DNA of 64,000 nucleotides. Source: Acanthococcus lagerstroemiae (Eukaryota; Arthropoda; Insecta; Hemiptera; Eriococcidae). Position 1 is the first letter of the stretch. Each line of letters begins with the position of its first letter. This document shows positions 1 through 13,387 of this stretch, one piece after another. The position numbers and the translations under genes are program-made. The notes under the pieces are model-generated. The model had not been told where the DNA came from. It did not search any database and saw only the letters and a list, made by a program, of their open reading frames with translations. Location of the stretch: NCBI GenBank assembly GCA_031841125.1, contig CM063110.1, positions 31,635,214 to 31,699,213 on the forward strand, read 5' to 3'.

Positions 1-3000
1 AGCGAAGATGGCGGTAAACGCTAACACGAGAAAAAATATCGAAAATGGATGGGCCTGAGTAGGCCCACTGAACAGACAGTAACACATGCTATCCAGAAAC
101 AGCCAAAATGGATACTTCTACCGAGTGCATATTGCTGGAATCATCGACTCGGGACAGGCCATCGACTGCACTTGCAATTGTAGCCGGATGCGTCCAACTG
201 GGGGATAGAGATCCCCAAAGGATGACCAGAAATAATTGCCCCTGTAAAATTATCCACCACGACTCCTCCCTTGTAGCTGTTACTATTCTCATGAAATTGA
301 TACATAACCCTAAAAACCAAATTCCAAAACAATATTGTAAGCAATCCTACTCTGGCCTGTATGTAGCGAAGTTGGCACTAAATACCAACACGAGAATGAA
401 GCTGAAGATTTACATACACCCACTTCGCCCACTTGAAAGCCTCAACGACATGTGCTATACCAAAAGGAACTGAAAACCCAAACATTGGTACTTTTGCTGA
501 TACATAGCAATGATGGCTCTATTAACCAACACGAGAAATAAAATCGAAAATGGATGGACCTCAGTAGGCCAGCTGAACAGACAGTAACAATTGCTATCCA
601 GAAACAGCCAAAATGGATACTTCTACCGAGTGCATATTGCTGGAATCATCGACTCGGGACAGGCCATCGACTGCACTTGCATTTGCTGCCGAATGCGTCC
701 AACTGGGGGATAGAGATCCCCAAAGGATGACCAGAAATAATTGCCCCTGGAAAATTATCCACCACGACTCCTCCCTCGTAACTGTTACTACTATCATGAA
801 ATAGATCCATTTCCCCAAAAACCAAATTCGAAAATAATATTCTGAGCAATACTACTCCAGCTTGTATTTAGCGAAAGTGCCACTAGGTACCAACAGGAGA
901 ATGAAACTGAAAATTGACTGACTCCCACTTCGCCCACTTGAATGTCTCAACAAGATGTGCTACACCAACCGCGACTGAAAACCCAAACTTTGATTCTCTT
1001 GCTGATATTTAGCAAGGATGGCGCTGAATACCAACACGAGTTAAAATTTCGAAAATGGATGGACCTGAGTAGGCCAACTGTACCCACAGTAACCGATGCT
1101 ATCCAGAAACAGCCAAAATGGATACTTCTACCGAGTGCATATTGCTGGAATCATCGACTCGGGACAGGCCATCGACTGCACTTGCATTTGCTGCCGAATG
1201 CGTCCAACTGGGGGATAGAGATCCCCAAAGGATGACCAGAAATAATTGCCCCTGGAAAATTATCCACCACGACTCCTCCCTCGTAGCTGTTACTACTATC
1301 ATGAAATAGATCCATTTCCCCAAAACCAAATTCCAAAATAATATTGTAAGCAATACTACTCCAGCTTGTATGTAGCGAAAATGCCACTAAGTACCATCAC
1401 GAGAATGAAACTGAAATTTGACCGACTCCCTCTTCGCCCACTTGAGAGTCTCAACAAGATGTGCTACACCAAACGCGACTGAAAACCCAAACTTTGATGC
1501 TCTTGCTGATATTTAGCAAGGATGGCGCTGAATACCAACACGAGAAAAAATTTCGAAAATGGATGGACCTGAGTAGGCCAACTGTACCCACAGTAACCGA
1601 TGCTATCCAGAAACAGCCAAAATGGATACTTCTACCGAGTGCATATTGCTGGAATCATCCACTCGGGACTGGCCATCGACTGCACTTCCATTAGCAGCCA
1701 GATGCGTCCAACTGGGGGATAGAGATCCCCAAAGGATGACCAGAAATAATTGCCCCTGTAAAATTATCCACCACGACTCCTCCCTCGTAGCTGTTACTAC
1801 TATCATGAAAAAGATACATTACCCCAAAAACCAAATTCGAAAATAATATTCTGAGCAATACTACTCCAGCTTGTATTTAGCGAAAGTGCCACTAGGTACC
1901 AACAGGAGAATGAAACTGAAAATTGACTGACTCCCACTTCGCCCACTTGACCGCCTCAACGACATGTGCTACACCAAAAGCGACTGAAAATCCACACATC
2001 GATACGTTCACTGATATTTAGCAAAGATGCCCTAATTTGCAACACGAGAAATAAAATCGAAAATATATGAACCTGAGTAAGTCGACTGAACAGACAGTAA
2101 CACATGCTATCCAGAAACAGCCAAAATGGATACTTCTACGGAGTGCATATGGCTGGAATCATCCACTCGGGACTGGCCATCGACTGCACTTGCATTAGCA
2201 GCCAGATGCGTCCAACTGGGGGATAGAGATCCCCAAAGGATGACCAGAAATAATTGCCCCTGTAAAATTATCCACCACGACTCCTCCCTCGTAGCTGTTA
2301 CTATTATTATGAAATAGATCCATTTCCCAAAAAACCAAATTCCAAAATAATATTGTAAGCAATACTACTCAAGCTTGTATGTAGCGAAAATGCCACTAAG
2401 TACCAACACGAGAATGAAACTGAAAATTGACCGACTCCCTCTTCGCCCACTTGTAAGTCTCAACAAGATGTGCTACACCAATCGCGACAGAAAACCCAAA
2501 CTTTGATGCTCTTGCTGATATTTAGCAAGGATGGCGCTGCATACCAACACGAGAGAAAATTTCGAAAAAGGATGGACCTGAGTAGGCCAACTGTACCCTC
2601 AGTAACCGATGCTATCCAGAAACAGCCAAAATGGATACTTCTACCGAGTGCATATGGCTGGAATCATCCACTCGGGACTGGCCATCGACTGCACTTGCAT
2701 TAGCAGCCAGATGCGTCCAACTGGGGGATAGAGATCTCCAAAGGATGACCAGAAATAATTGCACCTGGAAAACTATCCACCACGACTCCTCCCTCGTAGC
2801 TGTTACTACTATCATGAAATAGATCCATTTCCCCAAAAACCAAATTCCAAAATAATATTCTAAGCAATACTACTCCAGCTTGTATGTAGCGAAGTTGGCA
2901 CTAAATACCAACACGAGAATGAAGCTGAAGATTTACATACACCCACTTCGCCCACTTGAATGTCTCAACAAGATGTGCTACACCAAACGCGACTTAAAAT

Positions 3001-5095
3001 CCAAACTCTGATTCTCTTGCTGATATTTAGCAAGGATGGCGCTGAATACCAACACGAGTAAAAATTTCGAAAATGGATGGACCTGAGTAGGCCAACTGTA
3101 CCCACAGTAACCGATGCTATCCAGAAACAGCCAAAATGGATACTTCTACCGAGTGCATATTGCTGGAATCATCGACTCGGAACAGGCCATCGACTGCACT
3201 TGCATTTGCAGCCGGATGCGTCCAACTGGGGGATAGAGATCCCCAAAGGATGACCAGAAATAATTGCCCCTGTAAAATTATCCACCACGACTCCTCCCTC
3301 GTAGCTGTTACTATTCTTATGAAATTGATACATTACCCCAAAAACTAAATTCGAAAATAATATTACAAATATACTACTCTTGCTTGAATGTAGCGAAAAG
3401 TGCCCTAAATACACACACGAGAATGAATCTAAAGATTGACTGACTCCCACTTCGCCCACTTGACCGCCTCAACGACATGTGCTACACCAAAAGCGACTGA
3501 AAATCCACACATCGATACTTTCACTGATATTTAGCAAAGATGGCCCTAATTTGCAACACGAGAAATAAAATCGAAAATATATGAACCTGAGTAAGTCGAC
3601 TGAACAGACAGTAACACATGCTATCCAGAAACAGCCAAAATGGATACTTCTACGGAGTGCATATGGCTGGAATCATCCACTCGGGACTGGCCATCGACTG
3701 CACTTGCATTTGCAGCCAGATGCGTCCAACTGGGGGATAGAGATCCCCAAAGGATGACCAGAAATAATTGCCCCTGTAAAATTATCCACCACGACTCCTC
3801 CCTCGTAGCTGTTACTATTATTATGAAATAGATCCATTTCCCAAAAAACCAAATTCCAAAATAATATTGTAAGCAATACTACTCAAGCTTGTATGTAGCG
3901 AAAATGCCACTAAGTACCAACACGAGAATGAAACTGAAAATTGACCGACTCCCTCTTCGCCCACTTGAAAGTCTCAACAAGATGTGCTACACCAATCGCG
4001 ACTTAAGATCCAAACTCTGATTCTCTTGCTGATATTTAGCAAGGATGGCGCTGAATACCAACACGAGTAAAAATTTCGAAAATGGATGGACCTGAGTAGG
4101 CCAACTGTACCCACAGTAACCGATGCTATCCAGAAACAGCCAAAATGGATACTTCTACGGAGTGCATATGGCTGGAATCATCCACTCGGGACTGGCCATC
4201 GACTGCACTTGCATTAGCAGCCAGATGCGTCCAACTGGGGGATAGAGATCCCCAAAGGATGACCAGAAATAATTGCTCCTGGAAAACTATCCACCACGAC
4301 TCCTCCCTCGTAGCTGTTACTACTATCATGAAATAGATCCATTTCCCCAAAAACCAAATTCCAAAATAATATTGTAAGCAATACTACTCCAGCTTGTATG
4401 TACCGAAAATGCCACTAAGTACCAACACGAGAATGAAACTGAAATTTGACCGACTCCCTCGTCGCCCACTTGAAAGTCTCAACAAGATGTGCTACACCAA
4501 ACGCGACTGAAAACCCAAACTTTGATGCTCTTGCCGATATTTAGCAAGGATGGCGATGAATACCAACACGAGAGAAAATTTCGAAAATGGATGGACCTGA
4601 TTAGGCCAACTGTACCCTCAGTAACCGATGCTATCCAGAAACAGCCAAAATGGATACTTCTACCGAGTGCATATTGCTAGAATCATCGACTCCGGACAGG
4701 CCATCGACTGCACTTGCATTTGCAGCCGGATGCGTCCAACTGGGGGATAGAGATCCCCAAAGGATGACCAGAAATAATTGCCCCTGGAAAATTATCCACC
4801 ACGACTCCTCCCTCGTAGCTGTTACTACCATCATGAAATAGATCCATTTCCCAAAAAACCAAATTCCAAAACAATATTGTATGCAATACTACTCTAGCTT
4901 GTATGTAGCGAAAATGGCTCTAAATACCAACACGAGAATGAAACTGAAGATTGGCCGCCTTCCTCCACGTCCACATGACAGTGTCAGCAACATGTGCTAC
5001 ACGAAATGCAACAAGTTAGTAAACGTGGATAGATCTGCTTGTATTTAGCAACGATTGTACTAAATATCAAAGTGATGATGAAACCGAAATCTTAA
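1..5095. repeat. Satellite array, ~505-bp monomer, about ten copies
   Basis: A fixed landmark (ATGGATACTTCTAC) recurs at 108, 613, 1118, 1622, 2126, 2631, 3136, 3640, 4145 and 4650, giving a constant 504-505-bp period. The array runs off the left edge, and the last copy decays between about 4950 and 5095. Each monomer carries two related sub-segments about 140 bp apart. Both begin near TAGCRAARATGGC and contain TACCAACACGAGA, so the monomer probably grew from a shorter unit. Monomers fall into types: those at 108, 613, 2126 and 3640 have GAACAGACAGTAAC upstream of the landmark, while the others have GTACCCWCAGTAAC. The 2126 and 3640 copies share further private variants. No transposon ends or polymerase motifs are visible. 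Satellite identity is a direct observation; any centromeric or heterochromatic role is inference. Confidence 0.95.
4650..4841 (+). other. Recurrent 63-codon ORF of the satellite monomer (one example)
   Basis: Every monomer contains an uninterrupted 63-codon frame starting at the landmark ATG, and most also have an open antisense frame over the same bases. The predicted peptide has no signal peptide, membrane segment or family motif I recognise. Because the copies are so similar and both strands stay open, the shared frame is expected from recent amplification and does not show coding. I list it only so a reader does not mistake the ten ORFs for a gene family. Confidence 0.3.
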
Positions 5096-6183
5096 ATTAA
5101 TATGGAATCATACTATGCACATTACATGCAGGACCCTTCTTTAAATAATGTATTTACTCAGCTTGGCAAGAGAAGCTGGTGAAACTTTAAACCGGATATA
5201 ATCTTTACAAATATTTAATCAAAACTGAGGCCATTAAGGGAATTAGCTGCCCGAAGTCAATTATTATGTCCCGCCTTATATGTTACAAAAAAAAAAAAAA
5301 AAAATTATAATAGCAATAAAAAAAGCCTTTGCAGTTATTATTTTTCACATTTTCGCAAATATCTCGCCCTCGAAAATTCCCATTTGGAAGTCAGTTCTTT
5401 GTTAGCCTCCAGGGAAATACGGCACTGAATCAAAATACTGCAAAACTCACCCGTTTTCTATATACAGATTATACGAGTATAACTCAGGTACTTTCAATTT
5501 CAAATTTCCCGTTTTGAAAAAGAAGCTGGCAGCACTTTCTTCACGAACAACCACTTTCTTCACGAATCACCACTTTCTTCACGAACCACCACTTTCTTCA
5601 GGGACCACCATTTTTCCCGCGAACTTCAATGTTGATAGCCGTATTCCTGAAAATACATAAGCCCATTAGAAATTGGAACGACTAAGTCACTAAGTTAGAA
5701 TGATAATTTTTGAAGCGTTGGGCAACAAAACAGAAAATTTTATTTGTGGTTCCTTTGGTTCTTCAATAAGTTTTTCCTTTCTTCTTCTCTTTCTTTCCTT
5801 CTTTTGTATCAAATTGAGAAAAGTATGTTAAGGTTTAAAACTATTAATGGGGAACCAGGAGGTACAACAGGCACTATTAAGTGAAGAATGAGGAAGACGG
5901 GTTGGTCCTCGTCAGAATGTTGAAATTAATGGATGGGCGCTGGGGGAGGGGATACGATATGTACTCACTACACATGAAGGAAGAGTATTTTTTTATGGTG
6001 ACAAATAGCAACATTCTTAGAAACTTCTCAACTCTTGATCGACCTAATGAGTGCCTAGTTTACAATTTTACCAAGGTTTTGTTTTGTTATCTTCTTTTTT
6101 ATGTCATAAAAATTCCATTCTCATGCCCAGTATACGTTCTGAGGGGGAAAAAATACAACAGAAACCTACTTATTTCCTTCACA
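5096..6183. other. Anonymous AT-rich DNA
   Basis: There is a poly(A) run near 5287-5304 and otherwise unique-looking sequence. Short ORFs at 5329 and 5881 have no recognisable domain or splice context. Apart from the minisatellite at 5533-5608, listed separately, I see no feature. Confidence 0.6.
5533..5608. repeat. Minisatellite, 19 bp x 4
   Basis: Four head-to-tail copies of a 19-bp unit, CACTTTCTTCACGAACCAC, with one or two substitutions each; the fourth copy has CAGGGA in place of CACGAA. Confidence 0.9.
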
Positions 6184-6410
6184 CGGTAGGCTAGGCAAAA
6201 TATCATACATGTAAGGTATTCAACACGTGTTACTAACACTGACATCATTGCTTATTCTATTTTTTTTTTCAGGTGGTATGCTAGGCAAAGCATAATGCAT
6301 GGAAAATATGAGTGTTATTGTTTCATACCCACACTTTTTTTTTCAAGTGGTGGGCTAGGAAAAACATTACACATATAAGGCATGCGTGTTACTGCTTTAC
6401 ACTGTGCAAT
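6184..6410. repeat. Degenerate tandem repeat, three units
   Basis: Three units open with GGTRKGCTAGGMAAA (near 6185, 6274 and 6348). Each continues with an ATACATG/ATGCATG-like stretch and ends in GTGTTACT or GTGTTATT. Poly(T) tracts separate them. Spacing is irregular, so this is an old array. Confidence 0.6.
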
Positions 6411-6424
6411 ACGGCACATCTTTA

Positions 6425-6815
6425 CTGCAATCAGCGGCTGTATTCCAACGGCCCCTCCCAAAATAGGGTAGAGGGTTGGAATTAGCGGTAAAAGTTTTAT
6501 CGTAATTTGTGCTAATTGTGCTCCGAAGTCCCAGTATTAGGGCCGCCTCCAGTGGGTCTACATCTTAATGAAAAGTTTGGGGGCCAAGGAAATGTTGCCC
6601 CCCCCCCAAATGTAGTTAGGGGTTTGAAATTAGCGGCACAAATTTTCTCGTAATTTGTGCTAATTGTGCTCCAAGGTCTCAGAATTTGTGCTCCCTTTTC
6701 TGGGCTCATAGTCCAGTGCCCAATTTGGGGGAGGGGGCTGGCAAAATTATCATCAAAAGGAGAATTAAATAGTTTCTGCTGTCACCGAATTCATTTTTCA
6801 GGTTCTTTTCAGGGT
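6425..6815 (+). repeat. Dispersed repeat family F, copy 1
   Basis: Homologous in inverted orientation to 17086-17480. It contains two internal subunits about 140 bp apart, each with the phrase AATTTGTGCTAATTGTGCTC followed by RAGTCYCAG, and G-rich/C-rich stretches in between. No coding potential or clear transposon ends were found. Its repeat status rests on the second copy in this window. Confidence 0.85.
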
Positions 6816-6899
6816 ATCTCATACCCTGTCCCAATTTTGGGAGGTACACCCATTCTATCCAAAGTTTTGTTGTCATTGTTCATAATATACTTTTCATAG

Positions 6900-8680
6900 A
6901 AATTTTCAATTTTCTGAGAAGTTAGAAAGGTTAAAAATCCATACCGCAAATGTCACCGGAAATTTGGGAAAAAATTTTCAACTTTTAAGGAAATACGTCT
7001 TCAGCGCATCTTGAATAGAGTGTGGTGCTTTTACAGGCGTATTTTTTCACGAGTATCACTGTAGCCTAGTAGCGCTGTAGGCTATGACCCAACGTGTGCC
7101 CGAATAGAAATTGCTGACTAACGAAATATTTGCCATGTGAAACTTTTCATCGAATGCATGGAAGTCTTAATGGTACCTGTAATAGTGGTTCAGTGTAAAG
7201 AGGTTGTAATGATAGCTATCTGTAAAGAAAAAGATTGAGGGAACGGCCCATTTGGAACGATTGATCGAGAAATGGTTCTCTTTACTTCTAGGAAGGAACA
7301 ATTGTCTTCTTCATTTTCTGACTTTGATCATTGGTTAACCCTCATAGTCGAATTTTGGCCCTCTCCAACTCCCACGAGCACATAAACAATACCCTCACCT
7401 ACCTTTCCGCTCCTGGATACCTCTACGACATTTAGACAACAACCTTTTCCGAGCCTATAGCCTGAGAGTGCAGCTCTATGGCTCGATAGTAATTTTTTTT
7501 AAATTCACAAAATGTTGCTTTTGACAAGTGAAAAATATGGATTATGTAGTGTTCAATTTTTCAAGCTATCATCTATTCAAAGTTTTTTTTTTGTTTTTTT
7601 TTTTTGAGCTGCCAAAAACAGAAAATTGGCGGTTTTATAACAAGTGTTTTTTTTTGTTTCTATGTTTGGGAACTGCCCAACAAATTTTTGGTACTGTCCA
7701 ATATGGGCGGTACTACCTGTTACAATAGGCGTTGTTTCATGTTCAGTCAGTTCGGCCCATTTGAAGTGTGTTATTTGGATTTTGAGACTCGTACAGATTC
7801 CGATGAGCGTAATTGAGAAACAAAGTGGAAACTTACGGGTTTCTTGATAAAAAAGAACTGTTTCTCTCTTAAATGAGGAAAAAGAAAACCGGCTTCACCT
7901 CATTTTATGGACAAGAATTTCATTCCTCTTTCTGAAGTACGGGAAATAACATATTTTATTTTTTGAAAAACAAGGAGTCGAAGGGACAATTTTTTTTTCT
8001 CGACCAAAAGTTATTTCTTTTCTTTTTTCCTCGCATTTCTCCCATTGAGGAGAAGGGAACGCCGATTTGTTCCTCTCCCTGCAAAAAACATACCAAAGTT
8101 CTCGGAATGATTGACCAAGCAGGGCTCTATATTTGCTATATTTGTAAGACAGGAACGAGTATCTTATTCATTTTCCAACTCAGATCATTTGTTAGTTTAC
8201 AAAATTTTGCTTATCGAGTGAAAAATTTGGATTATGGTGGGTTCAATTTTTCAAGTGGGCACCTATCCTACGAACTTTTTACTGTAGGTTTTATCATAAG
8301 TTTTCTTTGTTTCTCTCCCCCCCCCCCCCGAAAGAGAACAATCTAATTTTCAAGTATGTGATATTTTTGACTCGAAAACTTTTAAAATAATTATTCATGA
8401 CAGAAAAAAATGTTGCTCCCCCCCCCCAAAAAAAAGGTTTATTTTCTAAATATTATTTTAATTTTGTAAGTTAGTTTAATGAAGTGAAGAGGTGAATTTT
8501 GCGTGTACAATTGATTTATTTTCCTTTTTTTCTTTCTTTGTTACAGAAATAGAGTCCTAATTCAAATTTTTCCTTCAGCTATGGTTATCTTTATGGGATC
8601 TGAGATAAGAAAAATTTTTAGCTGCGTTTTTTATCGCTGAAGTACAATTTGCCAATTTTGCGATGAGTACATAATATAAT
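6900..8680. other. Anonymous DNA with an internal degenerate duplication
   Basis: The stretch near 7495-7590 (GTGAAAAATATGGATTATG and flanks) recurs in diverged form near 8190-8280, about 690 bp downstream. Another stretch near 8365-8430 (ATAATTATTCATGACAGAA) has a diverged direct copy near 15390-15440. Long T runs and a C run at about 8318-8329 are present. ORFs here are low-complexity, and I support none as a gene. Confidence 0.5.
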
Positions 8681-8681
8681 G

Positions 8682-8760
8682 TCTTACTACTATATTATAA
8701 AATCGTAAGTTTCATCGACGCTCTATATGCGCATGTGCGGGAACGACTCCTCCAGCTCGA
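8682..8760 (+). mobile_element. Candidate Helitron 5' terminus
   Basis: TCTTACTACTATATTATAAA resembles the TC...ACTA.TATTATAAA 5' ends reported for many insect Helitrons. The base before TC is G, not the canonical A, which weakens the call. The nearest same-strand Helitron-type 3' end is at 14482. No Rep/helicase coding sequence lies between them, so any such element is non-autonomous. Confidence 0.35.
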
Positions 8761-8940
8761 GGGAAGAAGTCGTGTTTTACGTCGCGTTCGTTCTCGAATC
8801 TCGATGTTCTACTTCTACATAACACAAAGATGAAAAATAACGTCGCTCCGAACCAGTCCCTTCTATGTATGTACTTCTACCGCTCACAAAAAATGTGTTG
8901 TTTAAAATTCGGAATTCTGCTTCATTATACCGTTTTGGCA

Positions 8941-10004
8941 TTCATCGATTTTAATAAGGCCTTTGATTCCATTTATCAGTCACAGTAGCGCCTGGAATGC
9001 TCTAGCATCGCAAGGAGTTCCCGAAAATATTATTAGAAAATTTATACCAAAACTCGGTAGCATATATTTCACTGGACAAAAAAGGGGGATATATTTAAAG
9101 TGGGTAGGGGAGTCAAACAGGGAGGTCCAGTGTCACCAAACATCTTTAATGCTGTACTGGAGGATCTTTTCAGAAAATTGGACTGGGATAGTTACGGGCT
9201 GAAGATAAATGGGGTGCAGATTAATAATCTCAGATTTGCCGATGACATCGTATTAATAGGTAAAAACAGTGAAGAGATAAATATAATGATAGAAGATTTG
9301 GCACAACAAGGGGCTAATGTAGGATTATCGATCAACCTGGGGAAGTCCAAAATTATGACGAAAGATGGGAAAAAGGACAAATACCTTTGATCCAGCGCAG
9401 CAGACCTCGAGGTGGTCGATGAATACAAGTACTTAGGACAAACTGTATCTTTCAAAAACAGAAGTAATAAGGAAATTAAAATTTGTATAAATAACTCATG
9501 GAAAGCATGTATGTTTGGCACAAAAACATATTTTTAAAAGCAACATGAAAATTAAAACAAAAGCAAGAATCGTAAGTACTTGTGTGCTCCCAGTGGCAAT
9601 ACATGGGGCCCAGATGTGGCCAATAGCTAGAAGACATTTAAAGAAGTTAAAAGTTATGCAAAATTCAATGTTTAGGAACATCCTAAAAATCAAATTAAAA
9701 GACAAAATTAAGCTTCTGGACATCAAAGACAGAATTAATATAAAGGATATTGGCTACATAATCAGAAAATTAAAATTGAAATATGCGAGGCACCTGATGA
9801 GGGAAAAGAATTTCAAATGGCATAAGACTGCAACCGACTGAACCCCATATGGCCATAAACGTGCAAGGGGACGACCGATGCTACGCTGGAGAGACGACTT
9901 TAAGAAGCTGGGGGAGAAGATGGATAAGATTGGCGAGAGACCGTGACATATGGAGAGAGATGGTGGAAACCTATGCCCTCAAATGGGCAAGATAACTGGC
10001 ATGG
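8941..10004 (+). pseudogene. Broken reverse transcriptase (motif A to C-terminus)
   Basis: Reverse transcriptase would copy the element's RNA at the target site. In order I see: FIDFNKAFDS (RT motif A, 8941-8970); SAWNALASQGVPENII after a frame change; GVKQGGPVSPNIFNAVLED (motif B, from 9106); LRFADDIVLIG (catalytic YADD-type motif C, ~9229-9261); VDEYKYLGQTVSF (~9415); VSTCVLPVAIHGAQMW (~9571-9618); RARGRPMLRWRDDFKKLG (~9858-9911); and ARDRDIWREMVETYALKWA in another frame. Defects are a TAG after the motif A block, frame changes near 8975, 9095, 9520 and 9935, and in-frame stops at 9388-9390 and 9839-9841. It cannot encode an active enzyme. Confidence 0.9.
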
Positions 10005-10022
10005 CCCACCTATCCAAGGTTA

Positions 10023-10051
10023 CATTATTATTATTATTATTATTGTCATTA

Positions 10052-10083
<32 letters not shown>
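10023..10083 (+). repeat. (TTA)n microsatellite, retrotransposon tail
   Basis: Nearly pure ATT/TTA trinucleotide repeat with two single-base interruptions, directly following the last RT-homologous codons. Most simply the 3' tail of the preceding element. Confidence 0.95.
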
Positions 10084-11564
10084 CTGATTACACCTATGCT
10101 GTCATTTTTGGTGACTGTTTATTTTTTAATTGAAATCTTATGTGGGTCCAGAGGGTATGTTTGCCGTATAGGGGAAGAGGCTCAAGGTGATAGGTCCACT
10201 TTCATTGAGTAGACCGTAAAGAAACACATGTATGTGCTTTTTAATACAGTACAACAGAAAGATGTGCGCACTGAGACGAAATTAGGGAGCCCACAGTGCA
10301 CCAAAGAACTTTCAGATGTAAATAGCCATCTTGTGGATGCCCCGTGTAATGAAAGCGAGGCCTCATTCAGAAAATAAATGTTTGTGTATGAAACCATAAT
10401 GCATTGCAAAGGAATAGCCCATGTCAGCAGTTTTAAACATGTAACTGAAAAACGGAAGGTGCTCCCCACCCTTACACCGAAAATCTAATTCTAGATTTTT
10501 CGGCCTTGAAGAATATTTTTGATGACCTCTGTTAATTTTTGCAATTGGAATCTTTCGTGGGTCCAATTCTAGAAGTCTAATTCTCGAATTTGCAGGATTG
10601 AACAATTATTTCCAGCGAACCTCTTAATTTGTTGATCGAAGTAATTTGTGAAACCTGGGGTAGACCCCCACCTTAACTCCAAAAATATAACATTCGATTC
10701 TTCAAACTTCTAAATTATTTTGTGGATCCGAGGAATGGAACTCCACCCCCAGCCCCGAAAATCGAATCCTCAATTTTTTGGCCTTTAGAAATCTTTTTAG
10801 TGACCTTTCCGTTTTTCAGTTGTAATAATTTGTGGGGTCTAATGGTTGAGTTCCGATGAGTTGACCCCGCCCTCAACTCTGCAAATCAAATCCTCGATTT
10901 TTCTGACGTGAAAAATAATTTTCGATTGTCGAAGTCTGTTGTGGTTCCGAGGGGTGGACTGTCACCCCAACTCCGGAAGTCCAATTATCGATTTTTCAGG
11001 CTTGAACAATAATTTTCCGCGAACCCCTTATTTTGTTGATTGAAGTATTTTGTGGATTCGACATGTGACCCTCAACCCCAACTCCGAAAATCAAATTCTC
11101 GAATCTTCGGACTTCAATATTCATTTTCCGTGAACCTTTAATTTTTTTGAATAAAATCTATTGTGGACTTGAGGGGTGAAGCCCGTCCTGAACTCTGAAA
11201 ATCTAATTCTCGATTCTTCAAATTTCTGAATTATTTTACGTAAGCCTCCCCTTTTTTCAACTAATACATTTTCTACATGGGAAAAGTAGAGTCGCGCCCC
11301 CAACACCAAAAGAGTATATTTTCGAGTTTTCGTTGGCGAACTTTTTTTTGATTGAAATAATTCGTGGATCCATGGGGTAGACCACACCCCACCTCCGGAA
11401 ATCAAATTCTCGATTATAGATGTTGAAAAACAATTTTCCATAAACCCCTTATTTTTAATCGAGATCTTTTGTGGATCAAGGAATAACTCTCCCACCCACG
11501 ACGAAAATCAAAAGCTCGATTTTTCAGCTTCTCAAAGTTATTCTTGATGAACGACTTATTTTTT

Positions 11565-11680
11565 CAATTCAAATAATACGTTAACCCTCTTTTAATAATT
11601 TACGTTAGTTTTAATAATAGTTAGATTATAGCAGCAAGGCAATAACACTCTCAGTAAATAAAAATAATAATATAATATTG
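11565..11680. repeat. AT-rich insert within the array, copy 1
   Basis: An AT-rich segment unlike the array units (TAATAATTTACGTTAGTTTT, later GCAGCAAGGCAATAACAC) interrupts the GTGGACC pattern. It recurs almost unchanged at 13388-13500. Confidence 0.85.
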
Positions 11681-13387
11681 TGGACCCGATGGACTGTCTC
11701 CGCCCTCAACTCCGGAAATTGAATTCTCTATTTTGTCGGCTTAAGAAATAATTTTCCGTGAGCTCATGCTTATTTCTTTGTTCGAATTATTTTGTGGACC
11801 CGAGGACGAGTGATCCGCCGCCCACAACTTCGAAAATCTAATTCTTGATTTTTCGATCGTCAGAAATATTTTTGGTGACCATTTTTGTATTTCAATTGGA
11901 ATCTTTTATGGAGCCGATGGGTCGACCACACCCCCAACTTTGGAAGTCCAATTCTCGAATATTCAGGCTTTATAAATAGTTTTCCGCGAACCTCTTATTT
12001 TGTTGATCGAAGCTTTTTGTGGATCAGACGGGTGCCCCTCCCCATCCCCAACCCCGAACCACAAAAATATTATTTTCGATATTTTGGCCTTTAAAAGTAC
12101 GTATTGTTGCTATAATTTATTTTTCGGTCGAAATCTAATGTGGATTTGAGAGGTAAAACGCATCCCGAATTCCTGGAAATCTACCTCTCGATGCTTCAAG
12201 CTTTGCAATTGTTTTTAACTTCTTTTTGCGAATGATACATTCTGTAGACTCAAAAAGTAGACCCCCCGCCCAAACCCTGAAAGTATAATTACTGATTTTT
12301 CGGCCTTTAAAAAATTACTTTCGATGAACTGTTTATGGTTTCTACTGAAATCATTTGTAGGGCCAAAGGACTGACTCTACTCCCAACTCCGGAAGTTTAA
12401 TTCTCGATTCTTCAATCTTCAACAATAGTTTTCTTTGAACCCCTTACTTTGTTAATCGATGTATTGTATGGATCAGAGGGAAGGATTCCTCGCCCCCCAA
12501 CTCCGGTCATGAAATTCTTGATTGTTAGGGGTAGAAAGATGATTTTCCATAACCCTTCTATTGTTTGATCGAAATCATATGTAGACCCAAGGGATAGCCC
12601 CCCCCCCCGTTGCCTGCTAAAATATAAATCTCGATTTTCCGGGCTTTCAAATTTATTCTTGATGAAATTTTTATTTTTTCGATACAAATCTATTGTGGTC
12701 CCGATGGGTTGACCCCACCTCCAACTTTGGAAATCAAATTCTCGATTTTTCTAACGTGAAAAATAATTTTCGGTGATCCCCTTATTTCTCTGATCGAAGT
12801 CTTTGTTGCACCCGAGGAGTGGAATCCCGCCCCAATTCCGAAAATTTAATTTTCGATGTTTTGCCCTTTAAAAATATTTTTCGTCTCTGGAAGTCTAATT
12901 CTCGATTTTTCAGTCGTGAACAATTAGTTCCGTGAACCTCTGTTTCGTTGGTCGAAGTATTTTATGGATCTGATAGGTAAACCTACACCCGCAACTCCGA
13001 AAGTCTAATTTTCGATTTTGAATTATTAAATATTTATTTTCCTTTTTTTGATAAAATCTATTGCGGACTTGAGGGGTGGAGCCCATCCTGAACTCCGGAA
13101 ATCTAATTCTCGAATCTTCAACTTCTGAATTATCTTTCATAAACCTCCGCTCATTTCGATTGCCACCTTTTGTAGACTCGAAAGGTGGGTTCTTGCCCTC
13201 AACAATTCTTGATTTTTCGGTCTTTAAAATTATTTTTGATGAACTTTTTATTTCTTCGATTAAAATATTGGTGAATCCGAGGGGTTGACCACGTGGATCA
13301 AGGAATAACTCTCCCACCTACGACGAAAATCTAAAACTCGATTTTCCGGCTTCTCAATGTTATTCTTGGTGAACGTCTTACTTTTTC

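Larger units (their letters stand above)
8935..10085 (+). mobile_element. 5'-truncated RTE-like non-LTR retrotransposon remnant
   Basis: The element starts abruptly inside the reverse transcriptase domain and runs through the C-terminal region to a (TTA)n tail at 10023-10083. Simple-repeat tails and 5' truncation fit target-primed reverse transcription by RTE-type elements. Endonuclease and the N-terminal part of the RT are absent. Clade assignment comes from motif wording and the tail, not from a phylogeny. It lies just upstream of the degenerate tandem array and inside the interval bounded by the Helitron-like ends at 8682 and 14482. Confidence 0.85.

Noticed and set aside
108..4841. Ten tandem 63-codon ORFs looking like a small gene family
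   Set aside because: They are the same part of each satellite monomer, the antisense strand is also open in most, and copies are too similar for the open frame to mean anything.
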